From: Myxococcota bacterium
GTDB lineage: Bacteria; Myxococcota_A; UBA9160; UBA6930
DNA: 64,000 bases
Reading direction: 5' to 3'
Assembly (NCBI GenBank): GCA_028285625.1
Contig: JANQOX010000006.1
Span: 62,001 to 126,000 of the forward strand
Shown here: piece after piece, positions 44,551-52,991 of the stretch
Position numbering within the stretch: position 1 is the first letter of the stretch
Layout of the letters: every line of letters starts with the position of its first letter
Program-made: the position numbers and the translations under genes
Notes under the pieces: model-generated
Told to the model about the DNA's origin: nothing
Database searches by the model: none
Seen by the model: only the letters and a program-made list of their open reading frames with translations

Positions 44551-46611
44551 ATGGATCGCGAGTTCGAAGACCTGGTGCGTGACCTGCGCGCCGATGACGA
44601 CGAGGTGCGACGCCTGGCGGTCGAGCGCTGCGCCGTCGGTGAATCCGCAGAGGCCACGGAGATGCTCGTCTCGGCGCTCGGGGATCCGAGCTGGCGCGTT
44701 CGCAAGGCCGCCCTCGAGCGCATTGCCGCCCTGCGCGGCCGCGCCGACGTCGTCGAGGCCCTGCTCGCGGCCCTCGCCGACGGAGACAACCCGGGGCGCC
44801 GCAACGCGGCGCTCGAGGCGCTGATGCACTGTGGCGAGCATGCGGTTCCGGCGCTGCTTCGGGCCAGCGAGGACCCCGACGTCGACGTGCGCAAGCAGGT
44901 GGTGGATGCCCTCGCGGGAATCGCCGAGCCGGCTTCACGTGCGCGCCTCGGAGAACTGCTCGCCGACGAAGACCCGAACGTCCGCGGTGCGGCGGCCGAT
45001 GCGCTCGGGGCGATCGGTGACCCCGCCGACGCGCCGGTCTTGCGGGAGCTGCAGCAGCGGGACGACGAACGGTTGGTACGGCTCTCCGCGCTGCGCGCCC
45101 TGGCCCGGGTGGGCGTCGCGGTGCCCGCGGCCGAGCTGCTTCCGGCCCTCGACGACGGGCTCCTTCGCGCTGCGGTCTATCCGTTGCTGGCGGCCTGCGA
45201 CGACACGCGCGCAGACGAGGCGATCCTCAAGGGGCTGGTCGACGGAACGCGTTCTTCGCGCCGCGCGGCGGCGCTCGCGCTGGTCGATCGCGTCGCAGCG
45301 CATGGGGATCGGGAGGAGGCGCTCGCGCTCGCGGTGCGCGAATGCCTGGACGGCGCACCCGAGGTGTACACGGAGCTGCTCGAGGGTCTCCGGGACGCAC
45401 CGGCTGCGAGTCGGATCGGGCTGGTGCAGTTCATGGGCGTCGTGCGTCGCATGGACAGCGTCGTCGCGATGATCTCCGCGGCCACCGACGAGGCACTCGA
45501 AGAGGCGGTGCTCGCCACACTCGAGGGCTTCGGCCCTGGACTCGAAGCCGAGCTCGCGCGGCTTTGGCCGGAGCTTCCGGCGCGTGAACGCGGCACGGCC
45601 CTTCGACTGCTGGGCCAGACGTCCGGCGCCGAGGGATCCGCGCTGCTACGACGGGTGCTCGGATGCAGCCTCACCGACGAGCGGATCGGCGCCGCACAGG
45701 CGCTGGGCGCACGCGGCGATGCGAAGGCGATCCCCGATCTGGTGCGCGCGCTCGAAGAGGCCGCCGAGAAAGAGGAGGCCGACCCCGATCTCGGCGAGGC
45801 ACTGGGCGATGCCCTCGGCGCCATCAGCCAGGAGCCCGAGGCGGCCCGGGCGGCCGTGGCGCGGCTGGCCGAGCGCCTGCCCTCGGCGGGGGAGGCCTTC
45901 CGCGTGGAAGCCGCCCATGTCCTGGGCGAAGTGGCCGGCGAAGAGGACGCGGGCCAGCTGGCGTTCCTGCTTTCCGACCCCAGCGGTCGCGTTCGGCGCG
46001 CTGCGGCGGCCGCGTTGGGACGTGTCGCCCGCGGGCGCACGCCCGAAGCGCTGCGGCTGGCGCTGGCCGACGAGTCGCCCGCGGTCCGGATCGGTGCCGC
46101 TGCCGCCGTGGCGGCGTCGGGGGACCCGCGCGGTCTCGACGACCTGGGCAGTCTCGCCGGCGACGAGGACGAGCGCGTCCGCGCCGCGGCCATGCGCGCC
46201 GTGGGCAAGTACACCGCGGAACGTCCGGGACCGCCGACCGTGGCGCTCGCGTTGCTGGCCACCGGTGTCGCCGAGGGCGGTGCCGTCGCGCTGGCCTCGC
46301 TCGAGTCGCTCGCGCTGGTGGGCGGTTCCGACGCCGCGCACGTAGCCGCGCCCCTGCTGGAAGACGACGATGCCGAACTGGTGGCCGGTGCCGCCGCAGT
46401 GGTGGGGCGCAATGCCGAAGAGTCGGCCCTGGCCTCGCTCTTTCCGGTGGTGTCGCATCCGCACTGGAGCGCGCGCGCGGCCGCGGTGCAGGCCCTCGCC
46501 GAACGCGGCGTGGAACGCGCGCTGCCGGCGCTGCTGCGGCGACTCGACGACGAGAGCGACGAGTTCGTGCGCGAAGCGCTTCTCGCCGCCATCCGCAGGC
46601 TCGAGCGATAG
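44551..46611 (+). CDS. HEAT-repeat protein
   Basis: A 686-aa protein built almost wholly of HEAT/PBS-lyase-like helical repeats of about 31 residues (for example DPSWRVRKAALERIAAL, DPDVDVRKQVVDALAGI, DPSGRVRRAAAAALGRV, HPHWSARAAAVQALAERG). No signal or membrane segment. It overlaps nothing; ATG 44551 lies 5 bp after the previous stop, and the cheR ATG 2 bp after its own stop. HEAT proteins are found in several chemosensory operons of this group; protein-protein scaffolding is the likely role. Confidence 0.85.
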   Translation: MDREFEDLVRDLRADDDEVRRLAVERCAVGESAEATEMLVSALGDPSWRVRKAALERIAALRGRADVVEALLAALADGDNPGRRNAALEALMHCGEHAVPALLRASEDPDVDVRKQVVDALAGIAEPASRARLGELLADEDPNVRGAAADALGAIGDPADAPVLRELQQRDDERLVRLSALRALARVGVAVPAAELLPALDDGLLRAAVYPLLAACDDTRADEAILKGLVDGTRSSRRAAALALVDRVAAHGDREEALALAVRECLDGAPEVYTELLEGLRDAPAASRIGLVQFMGVVRRMDSVVAMISAATDEALEEAVLATLEGFGPGLEAELARLWPELPARERGTALRLLGQTSGAEGSALLRRVLGCSLTDERIGAAQALGARGDAKAIPDLVRALEEAAEKEEADPDLGEALGDALGAISQEPEAARAAVARLAERLPSAGEAFRVEAAHVLGEVAGEEDAGQLAFLLSDPSGRVRRAAAAALGRVARGRTPEALRLALADESPAVRIGAAAAVAASGDPRGLDDLGSLAGDEDERVRAAAMRAVGKYTAERPGPPTVALALLATGVAEGGAVALASLESLALVGGSDAAHVAAPLLEDDDAELVAGAAAVVGRNAEESALASLFPVVSHPHWSARAAAVQALAERGVERALPALLRRLDDESDEFVREALLAAIRRLER

Positions 46612-46613
46612 CC

Positions 46614-47543
46614 ATGCGCCAGCCCCGAGAATCGTCTCTCGTGCTCTCCGATCTGGAGTTCCGCCAGTTTCGCGACTTCTTCCGTGAGGTGTGCGGCCTG
46701 CACTTCACCGACGACTCGCGCTTCTTGCTGGAGAAGCGTCTGCAGCGCCGGGTGCAGGAACTCGATCTCGGCAGCTTCGCCGCCTACCACTACCTGCTCC
46801 GTCGGGAGGGTGGCGACGAACTGTCGTCGATGATCGACGAGCTCACGACCAACGAGACGTACTTCTTTCGCGAAATGGGGCAGCTGCGCGCGCTCGTGGA
46901 GGAGATCTTCCCAGAACAACTCGAGCGCCACCGGGCCGATGGCACGCCCTGCGTGAGCATCTGGTCGGCCGGGTGCTCCAGCGGGGAGGAGGCCTACTCC
47001 ATCGTGATGATGGCGCGCGAGGCGGGCTACGAACCCGGGCGCGACTTCCGCGTCTACGCCTCGGACATCTCGCGCCGCATGCTCCAGAAGGCCCGCCGGG
47101 GCGTCTACCGGCCCGCGTCCTTCCGCGAGACCGAGCCGCGCGTCCAGAAGCAGTACTTCGACGAGACCGAGGGCGGCTTCCGCATCTCCGACGAGATCAA
47201 GCGCCACGTGGTGTTCACGCACCTGAACCTGCTGGACCGCGCGCGCATGTCCCTGCTCGGCCCGATGGACGTGATCCTGTGTCGCAACGTGATCATCTAC
47301 TTCGACATGGAGACGAAGAGCCAGGTGATCGACACGTTCGGCGAGAAGCTCCGTCCCGGGGGTCACCTGCTGCTCGGACACTCGGAGTCGCTCATCAACC
47401 TCTCCAGTGCGTTCACGCTTCGGCATCTGCGCAACGACCTGGTCTATCGCAAGCCCGCGCCCGGCGACGAGCCCTGTGACCGCTGGCACCAGGCCGCCCA
47501 GGCCGCGATCGCCGCCGCGGCGCCGCCGAAGGACGACGCATGA
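46614..47543 (+). CDS. cheR: Chemoreceptor methyltransferase CheR
   Basis: A 309-aa enzyme that methylates receptor glutamates with SAM. The N-terminal helical domain is followed by TTNETYFFRE, the SAM-binding IWSAGCSSGEEAYSIVM, VYASDISRRMLQKAR and VILCRNVIIYFD. No TPR or C-terminal tether. ATG 46614 gives the family N-terminus (LSDLEFRQFRDFF). Its stop overlaps cheB (ATGA). Confidence 0.95.
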   Translation: MRQPRESSLVLSDLEFRQFRDFFREVCGLHFTDDSRFLLEKRLQRRVQELDLGSFAAYHYLLRREGGDELSSMIDELTTNETYFFREMGQLRALVEEIFPEQLERHRADGTPCVSIWSAGCSSGEEAYSIVMMAREAGYEPGRDFRVYASDISRRMLQKARRGVYRPASFRETEPRVQKQYFDETEGGFRISDEIKRHVVFTHLNLLDRARMSLLGPMDVILCRNVIIYFDMETKSQVIDTFGEKLRPGGHLLLGHSESLINLSSAFTLRHLRNDLVYRKPAPGDEPCDRWHQAAQAAIAAAAPPKDDA

Positions 47544-48613
47544 CCGCCGTCGATCCCATCCGCGTCATGGTGATCGACGACTCGGCTTTCAGCCGGCGCA
47601 CGATCACGCGCATGCTCGAGTCCTCGCCGCTGATCGAGGTGGTCGACTTCGCTCGTGACGGAGAAGAGGCGCTGCGCAAGGCGCTCGAGAATCCGGTCGA
47701 CCTGATCACGCTCGACCTCGAGATGCCGCGGATGGATGGGTTCACCTTCCTGCGCATCCTGATGGCCAAGCATCCAACCCCGGTGATCGTGATCAGCGGG
47801 CGGGCCGACGACCAGGACGTGTTCAAGGCGCTGGACCTCGGTGCCGTCGACTTCGTCGCGAAGCCCACTTCGCGTGCAACGCCCGAGCTCGCCACCATCG
47901 AGGCCGAGCTGGTACGCCGCGTGTTGGCCGTCCAGGACCTGCGCATCGACAAGGTCCGAGATCGCATCGCGCACCCGCCCACGACCCAGCTGCAGTCCAC
48001 TCCCTGCAACGACCTGGCGTTGGTGGCGATCGGCGCCTCCACCGGAGGGCCCGCGGCCTTGTCGCAGCTGTTCGGCTCGTTCTCCGAGCCGCCCCCGTTC
48101 GGCTTCGCCGTGGCCCAGCACATGCCCGAAGGGTTCACGCGAGGCTTCGCGGCGCGGCTCGATCGCCTCACCTGCTTCGACGTGCGCGAAGCGCGGCACG
48201 GCGACGAGCCCCGGCCCGGGCAGATCCTGCTGGCGCCCGGTGGCTCGCACATGGAATTCGAGGCCCTGAGCGGGCGCGTCGTGACCCGGCTCGCGCCGCG
48301 GACGGGCAGCGACAAGTACGCGCCGTCGGTCGATCGCCTCTTCCACTCTTGCGCCAAGCACTTCGGGGCCGACCTGCTCGCCGTGGTGCTCACTGGAATG
48401 GGCGACGACGGCACCCGCGGGGCCCGCCGCGTCAAGGAGGCCGGGGGAAACGTGATCGCCGAGTCCGAGGAGTCCGCCGTGATCTTCGGGATGCCGAAGC
48501 AGGCCATTTCGGCAGGGGCCGTGGACGCCGTCCTGCCCCTCCGGGACATCCCCGGCGCGATTCAGGCCGGCGTCGAGAACGCCGATGAGAGACCAGCAGA
48601 GGATCGGGGATGA
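47540..48613 (+). CDS. cheB: Chemoreceptor methylesterase CheB
   Basis: A 357-aa response regulator-methylesterase. Receiver domain: IDDSAFSRR, phospho-Asp59 in ITLDLEMPRMDG, Lys in FVAKPTS. The esterase has the triad motifs IGASTGGPAALS (Ser), AQHMPEGFT (His) and LTGMGDDGTRGA (Asp). It opposes CheR. ATGA overlaps on both sides couple it to cheR and the GAF gene. Confidence 0.95.
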   Translation: MTAVDPIRVMVIDDSAFSRRTITRMLESSPLIEVVDFARDGEEALRKALENPVDLITLDLEMPRMDGFTFLRILMAKHPTPVIVISGRADDQDVFKALDLGAVDFVAKPTSRATPELATIEAELVRRVLAVQDLRIDKVRDRIAHPPTTQLQSTPCNDLALVAIGASTGGPAALSQLFGSFSEPPPFGFAVAQHMPEGFTRGFAARLDRLTCFDVREARHGDEPRPGQILLAPGGSHMEFEALSGRVVTRLAPRTGSDKYAPSVDRLFHSCAKHFGADLLAVVLTGMGDDGTRGARRVKEAGGNVIAESEESAVIFGMPKQAISAGAVDAVLPLRDIPGAIQAGVENADERPAEDRG

Positions 48614-49431
48614 AGGACCAGGGCGACGGTCGCCACCAACAGGCCGACGAGTTTCTCACGCTCTTCCGGCGTGGGGCGGAGTTCACCAAGGAGCTCCTGG
48701 AGGAGAACGAGCGCCTGCGCTCGCAGCTCCTGTCGGTGGAGGATCGCCAGAACTTCGCCGCCCGCGACGAGAACGAGTGGGAGAAGCTCCGCCAGGAGCT
48801 GATCGTCCGCATCCAGGGGCTGGAGTCGGAGAAGGAGGACGTGCTCCTCCGGCTCGAAGCGGTGGAGGAGGAGAACCGCCACTTCGCAGGGCGCTACCTC
48901 GAGGTCGAAGAGGAGAACAACAACCTCGCCAACCTCTACGTGTCCAGCTACCAGCTTCACTCGACCCTCGACCTCGGTGAGGTCCTGAAGATCATCATCG
49001 AGATCGTCATCAACCTGATCGGCGCCGAGGTCTTCACCGTCTACGTGCTCGACGAGCGCACCGGCCAGCTCGAAGCGGTGGCGGCCGAGGGCGTGCCTCT
49101 CGAGCGCTTTCCGCGCATGCCTCTCGGGACCGGCGTGGTCGGCAGTGCCGTCGAGACCGGCGAGACCAGCTGCGAGGATCCCTCCGGCGAGGCCGACGAC
49201 CTGACCCGCCCGATCGTGTGCATCCCGCTGCGCGTCGAGGAACGCCCGATCGGCGCGATCGCCATCTTCAGCCTGCTCGCCCAGAAGGACGGGTTCTCGC
49301 CGCTCGACCACGAACTGTTCACGCTGCTGGCGGGCCATGCCGCCACGGCGATCTTCGCGGCGCAGCTCTATGGCCAGTCCGAACGCAAGCTCAACACCAT
49401 TCAGGGGTTCATCGACCTGCTGACCAAGTAG
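48610..49431 (+). CDS. Coiled-coil GAF-domain protein
   Basis: A 273-aa protein. Residues 10-110 are a long Glu-rich coiled coil (FTKELLEENERLRSQLLSVE), followed by a GAF domain (about 115-265; LDLGEVLKIIIEIVINLIGAE, PLGTGVVGSAVETGE, RPIVCIPLRVEERPIGAIAI). No kinase or output domain. A single Cys (TSCEDPSG) lies in the GAF loop. ATGA overlap with cheB. Small-molecule sensing feeding the chemosensory array is inferred. Confidence 0.82.
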   Translation: MKDQGDGRHQQADEFLTLFRRGAEFTKELLEENERLRSQLLSVEDRQNFAARDENEWEKLRQELIVRIQGLESEKEDVLLRLEAVEEENRHFAGRYLEVEEENNNLANLYVSSYQLHSTLDLGEVLKIIIEIVINLIGAEVFTVYVLDERTGQLEAVAAEGVPLERFPRMPLGTGVVGSAVETGETSCEDPSGEADDLTRPIVCIPLRVEERPIGAIAIFSLLAQKDGFSPLDHELFTLLAGHAATAIFAAQLYGQSERKLNTIQGFIDLLTK

Positions 49432-49458
49432 GTCACGCTTCTCTCCGGGGGGTCCGAC

Positions 49459-49839
49459 ATGGACCGCGACAAGCACCGCATTCTCATCGTCGAGGACAGC
49501 CCGACCATGCGTCAGCTGCTCGTCTTCGCACTGAAGCGCCTCAAGGGCGCCGAGATCGTCGAGGCCGCCGACGGGATGGACGGACTGCGCAAGGTCACCA
49601 GCGACGACTACGACCTCGCCCTGGTGGACATCAACATGCCCGTGATGGATGGCCTCAAGCTCATCAGCCTGATCCGCGCCGAGGACGCGCTGCGCGAGAT
49701 GCCGATCGTGGTGATCACGACCGAGGGCGCCAAGGAGGACCGCGAGCGGGCGCTCGCGTTGGGGGCGAACGAGTACTTGACGAAGCCGATTCAGGCGAAC
49801 CGGGTGCTATCGCTCGCCAAGTCGCTGCTCAAGATCTGA
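49459..49839 (+). CDS. CheY-like response regulator at the operon end
   Basis: A 126-aa receiver: Asp13 (IVEDSPTMRQ), phospho-Asp57 in LVDINMPVMDG, and Lys in YLTKPIQ. GGGGGG-rich sequence lies 10 bp upstream of ATG 49459. The final residues LLKI end in a TGA (49837-49839) that abuts or overlaps the left end of the insertion sequence, so the stop codon may be partly supplied by the element. Confidence 0.9.
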   Translation: MDRDKHRILIVEDSPTMRQLLVFALKRLKGAEIVEAADGMDGLRKVTSDDYDLALVDINMPVMDGLKLISLIRAEDALREMPIVVITTEGAKEDRERALALGANEYLTKPIQANRVLSLAKSLLKI

Positions 49840-49840
49840 C

Positions 49841-49863
49841 TTGTGGCTCGAAGAATGCGCCTG
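49841..49863 (+). repeat. IS left terminal inverted repeat
   Basis: Starts TTGTGGCTCGAAGAATGCGC; pairs with 51038-51060 except at position 7 (C against A in the other end read outward to inward). Confidence 0.9.
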
Positions 49864-49915
49864 AGCGGGCGGTGACCGTCGGGTCTTGAGCCCCTTTGTG
49901 CGGCGGGTGCCTTCG

Positions 49916-51010
49916 TCAGCAGGCGTACGCGAGCCGATGGGCTCGGCACCTGGGCAGGCAGCGCGTGGGGATCTCGCCGTGGTAGCACTGGCGTAGCCAC
50001 CCGGTGAGCCCGGCCCGCCACGGAAAGCGCCGCGCCTGTAGGACATCTTCGATCGTCCACGCACGCTCGATTCGTCCCAGCAAGACACCCGGCGGCGGTC
50101 GCCGCGTTCTTTCCGAGCTCGGCTTCATGTAGTTGCGCCAGACCACCCAGATCGCGAGCCGGTAGAGCGCTCCCTGTCGTCGCTTCGAGAAGGCGATCGT
50201 CTCGCGCTTGTGGTTGGCGCTCCCATGGCGGATCAACAGATCGGCCAGGTTCACCGGGAACAGCGGGTTCGACGAGGTCCGAGCCGCCTTGGAAGAGGTC
50301 CGCTCGTGCTGGATGCGGCGGCCTTCGCGCAGCCGCGCAACGGCTTGAGCGTAGGCCGGGTGTTCGTCCGAGTGCAGGACGGCCGAGCCGCCCGCCGGGA
50401 CCACCCGCTCCAGCAGTTCCTGGACGGAGCGACGGGTCGCGCGCCCATCGGGCCGCCCGTACCGGGCCTCGAGAACGCCGCGCTTGCGGCGCTGGGCCGG
50501 CTTCATCGAGCCGCTTCGCCGCAACTCGGCGTCGCTGAACCCGTACACGAAGTGCGACGCGCCCACGACCAGATTCAGGTCGAGCGGCCAGTACTGGCCC
50601 GACTCGAAGCTACGAAGCCCATCGAGGACCAGGGGTTCTCGCGGGGTTGTAGGGCGCAGGGCCTCGTGAAGCAGCAGGCAGTGTCGCCCCAGTCGCTCGA
50701 CCTGGCGCTGGATGGTGGCGTGGGCGACCCCGAGTTCCTGGGCGATCTGGCGCAGTCCGCTGCAACCGCGGACACGGAGTGCGACCAGGGGCAAGAGGTC
50801 GGGACGCTTGAGCCAGTAGTCGGCGCGGAACGTCTGTGAACTGAAGGAACGCCCGCAGGTGGAGCAGCGGTAACGCTGGATGCGATCGCCGCGCGTGGGC
50901 CGCTCGAAGAACCCTTTCTTGACCCAGCGCCAAGTCCCCGGCCGCACATGGGAATCACACGTGGCGGATGGACAGTGCGGCGGACGGAAGCCCGAATTCG
51001 GGGAAGGCAT
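49916..51010 (-). CDS. IS transposase (zinc ribbon, HTH, DDE)
   Basis: A 364-aa transposase. An N-terminal zinc ribbon (HCPSATC near 13-18, YRCSTCGRSF near 48-57), a helix-turn-helix (LRQIAQELGVAHATIQRQVE) and a catalytic region with likely acidic residues in LVLDGLRSFE, VLHSDEHPAY and NHKRETIAFSKRR. This is the layout of fused IS1-type InsA/InsB and IS1595-like enzymes. The frame is intact, so the copy may be active. It is encoded opposite to the surrounding genes. Confidence 0.85.
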   Translation of the reverse strand: MPSPNSGFRPPHCPSATCDSHVRPGTWRWVKKGFFERPTRGDRIQRYRCSTCGRSFSSQTFRADYWLKRPDLLPLVALRVRGCSGLRQIAQELGVAHATIQRQVERLGRHCLLLHEALRPTTPREPLVLDGLRSFESGQYWPLDLNLVVGASHFVYGFSDAELRRSGSMKPAQRRKRGVLEARYGRPDGRATRRSVQELLERVVPAGGSAVLHSDEHPAYAQAVARLREGRRIQHERTSSKAARTSSNPLFPVNLADLLIRHGSANHKRETIAFSKRRQGALYRLAIWVVWRNYMKPSSERTRRPPPGVLLGRIERAWTIEDVLQARRFPWRAGLTGWLRQCYHGEIPTRCLPRCRAHRLAYAC

Positions 51011-51037
51011 GAACCCGCACGTCAGCAGGTCTCATGC

Positions 51038-51060
51038 CAGGCGCATTCTTCGATCCACAA
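51038..51060 (-). repeat. IS right terminal inverted repeat
   Basis: Read on the minus strand it starts TTGTGGATCGAAGAATGCGC and matches the left end at 22 of 23 positions. Confidence 0.9.
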
Positions 51061-51105
51061 CTCAAGGCTCGTGACGCCCGCCGCCCGGGCTGGTACGGTC
51101 GCGCC

Positions 51106-51651
51106 GTGATCCAACGCCTCGTCGCTTCCCGAGCGGCCTCCTGGGCCGCGCTCAGCCTGCTTGCCGGCACGCTGTGCCTCGGCTGTGGCTACAAGGTGGT
51201 GCGGTACAAGGGCGCGATTCCCGATGCCGAGCGCATCGCCATCGGCAGCCTGGCGAACCTCACGTTCGAGCCCGGCGTCGATCGCATCCTGAACGATGCC
51301 CTGCTGCGCGAGTTCCAGCGTCGAGGCGCCCTGCGCGTGGTGGACGATCGCGAAGCGGCCGATCTGGTGCTCGAAGGCGCGATCGCAGCCGTCGACATCC
51401 GCAGCCGCAGCTTCTCGTCGATCGCTTTCGCCCTCGAGTACGAGGTGCGCATGGTGCTCGAGGTGATCGTGACCCGCCGCGACGGCACGGTGATGGAGAT
51501 CGACGAGAACTCGCTCGCCGAGACGGACCTCTACCTGGCCAGTGCCGACGTCGAGGTCGCCCGTACCAACCGATCCGAGGCGATCCGCAGGCTGTCGAGC
51601 CTGCTGGCGGGCCGCGTGCACGACGCCCTGTACGAGCGCGTCGTCCAGTGA
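51106..51651 (+). CDS. lptE: LPS-assembly lipoprotein LptE-like
   Basis: A 181-aa lipoprotein: signal peptide then LLAGTLCLGCGYKVV, with lipobox Cys near residue 26. The fold ADERIAIGSL-type segment (AERIAIGSLANLTFEPGVDR), LLREFQRRG and DLVLEGAIAAVDIRS matches LptE, which plugs LptD at the outer membrane. GTG 51106 is the start giving a proper signal. The gene order lptE-holA-rpsT is widespread; the usual upstream leuS is replaced by the insertion sequence and chemosensory operon. Confidence 0.85.
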   Translation: MIQRLVASRAASWAALSLLAGTLCLGCGYKVVRYKGAIPDAERIAIGSLANLTFEPGVDRILNDALLREFQRRGALRVVDDREAADLVLEGAIAAVDIRSRSFSSIAFALEYEVRMVLEVIVTRRDGTVMEIDENSLAETDLYLASADVEVARTNRSEAIRRLSSLLAGRVHDALYERVVQ

Positions 51652-52616
51652 CCCCGGCCGAGCTCCGCAAGGAGCTCGCCGCCGGTACGATCCGGCCGGC
51701 CTACCTGGTGGCGGGCAGCGAGGCGCTGCTGCGCGACGAAGCGGTCGCTGCGCTGCGCGACGCCGTGGTCGACGAGGCGTCTCGCGACTTCAACCACGAC
51801 CGCATGGACGGGGCCAGCACGGCACCCGGAGCATTGCTCGACGCCGTGCGTACCCTTCCGGTGATGGCGCCGAGGCGCCTGGTGGAGTTGCGAGAGCCCG
51901 AGGCCAAGAGGGGGGGCGCGCTGGCCGATGCGGTCGCCGAAGCCGTGGGCCTGCTCTCGGAACCGCCCGAGGTCGTGTTGCTGGTGGTGGCGTCGCGGAT
52001 CGACAAGCGCTCGCGTTTCGTGAAGGCCTTCGGCAAGGGCGGTCTGGTCGTGTGCGACCCGCCGAAGGGGGTTCGCGAGGTCGCGGCGGCTGCGCGGCAC
52101 GAGGCCGACCGTCTGGGGACGAAGCTCGGACCCGGGGCCGCGGAACTGCTGGCCGAGTCGGTGGGGCGGGAGTTGTTGGCCCTGCGGCGCGAGATCGAGA
52201 AGGCGGCGCTGCTGGCGGGGCCGGGGGAGACGATCAGCCGCGATCACGTGTCGCGCTGTGTCTCGAGCATCGCCGAACAGCCGATCTGGGATCTCACCGA
52301 TGCGATCGGGGAGGGGCGCACGCCCGATGCGTTGGGCGTTCTGCACCACCTGCTCGAAGGCGGCGCGCCGCATCCCGTGCTGCTGGGGTCGCTGGCCTCG
52401 CACTTTCGCAAGCTGGTGCGCACCCGCGCCGGCGAGCCGCCGCGCGGGCATCCGTTCGCCGTCCGCAAGCTCGAGAGCCAGGCGCGCCGCTACACCCCGG
52501 CGCGGCTGCGTGCCTGCCTCAGCGCCATCCACGAAGTGGACCAGGTGCTGAAGGGGCAGGGCGGGCTGCCGCCCGACCTCGCCCTCGAGCGGCTGGTGCT
52601 CGGACTGGCCGCCTAG
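51648..52616 (+). CDS. holA: DNA polymerase III delta subunit
   Basis: A 322-aa clamp-loader subunit. PAYLVAGSEALLRDEAVAALRD at the start, NHDRMDGAS, MAPRRLVELRE, LLVVASRIDKRS, then the collar domain (LLGSLASHFRKLVRTRAGE). Length is normal. The GTG overlaps the lptE stop (GTGA). It converges on rpsT with a hairpin between them. Confidence 0.92.
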   Translation: MTPAELRKELAAGTIRPAYLVAGSEALLRDEAVAALRDAVVDEASRDFNHDRMDGASTAPGALLDAVRTLPVMAPRRLVELREPEAKRGGALADAVAEAVGLLSEPPEVVLLVVASRIDKRSRFVKAFGKGGLVVCDPPKGVREVAAAARHEADRLGTKLGPGAAELLAESVGRELLALRREIEKAALLAGPGETISRDHVSRCVSSIAEQPIWDLTDAIGEGRTPDALGVLHHLLEGGAPHPVLLGSLASHFRKLVRTRAGEPPRGHPFAVRKLESQARRYTPARLRACLSAIHEVDQVLKGQGGLPPDLALERLVLGLAA

Positions 52617-52624
52617 GAGATCCG

Positions 52625-52643
52625 CTGGGCCCCACGGGCCCGG
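52625..52643. terminator. Hairpin between convergent holA and rpsT
   Basis: GGGCCC-CAC-GGGCCC (52627-52641), extended by a wobble and a C-G pair, sits in the 30-bp gap. It is symmetric and could end transcription from both sides, though no T-run is present. Confidence 0.5.
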
Positions 52644-52646
52644 AGG

Positions 52647-52910
52647 CTAGGAGAGTGCGTCGACGGCCTTCGCCAGCCGTGCGACCGACCGGCTCACCGT
52701 CGTCCTCTTGAGCGTGCCCTTGCTGGCGGCCTTGCGCAGGGCGCTCTCGGCGCTGCGCAGCTGCGTGGCGGCGGCGGTCTTGTCGCCGGCTTCGATGGCC
52801 GTGCGAACGGCCTTCACCCGTCCGCGCACGTCGCTCTTGATGGCGCGGTTGCGGGCGCGTCGGCGCAGGTCCTGACGGGCTCGCTTCTGTGCGGACTTGT
52901 GGTTGGCCAA
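52647..52910 (-). CDS. rpsT: 30S ribosomal protein S20
   Basis: An 87-aa very basic helical protein. ANHKSAQKRARQDLRRRARN at the start and VSRSVARLAKAVDALS at the end match S20. The only start giving the conserved N-terminus is TTG at 52910, with GGAGAGAG 4-11 bases upstream. TTG start of rpsT is also known in E. coli, where it lowers translation for autoregulation. Confidence 0.95.
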   Translation of the reverse strand: MANHKSAQKRARQDLRRRARNRAIKSDVRGRVKAVRTAIEAGDKTAAATQLRSAESALRKAASKGTLKRTTVSRSVARLAKAVDALS

Positions 52911-52991
52911 GGCTCTCTCCAGGGACGGGTGCTGCGGGGCGCGGATCATAGCGCCCGAGATCGCAGCCGAAAGGCGCCCCACGCCGGGAGC

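Larger units (their letters stand above)
49841..51060 (-). mobile_element. Insertion sequence, about 1.22 kb, zinc-ribbon DDE transposase
   Basis: Bounded by inverted repeats at 49841-49863 and 51038-51060 that match at 22 of 23 positions, beginning TTGTGG. Beyond these, two of three further bases also pair (GAC against GAG), so the ends may lie at 49838 and 51063. I find no target-site duplication. It carries one transposase gene with small untranslated ends. It separates the chemosensory operon from lptE. Family assignment (IS1/IS1595-like) is uncertain. Confidence 0.85.

Noticed and set aside
49833-51068. Target-site duplication of the insertion sequence
   Set aside because: The flanks (AAGATCT and AAGGCTC) are only loosely alike; no exact duplication of 4 bp or more abuts either end.
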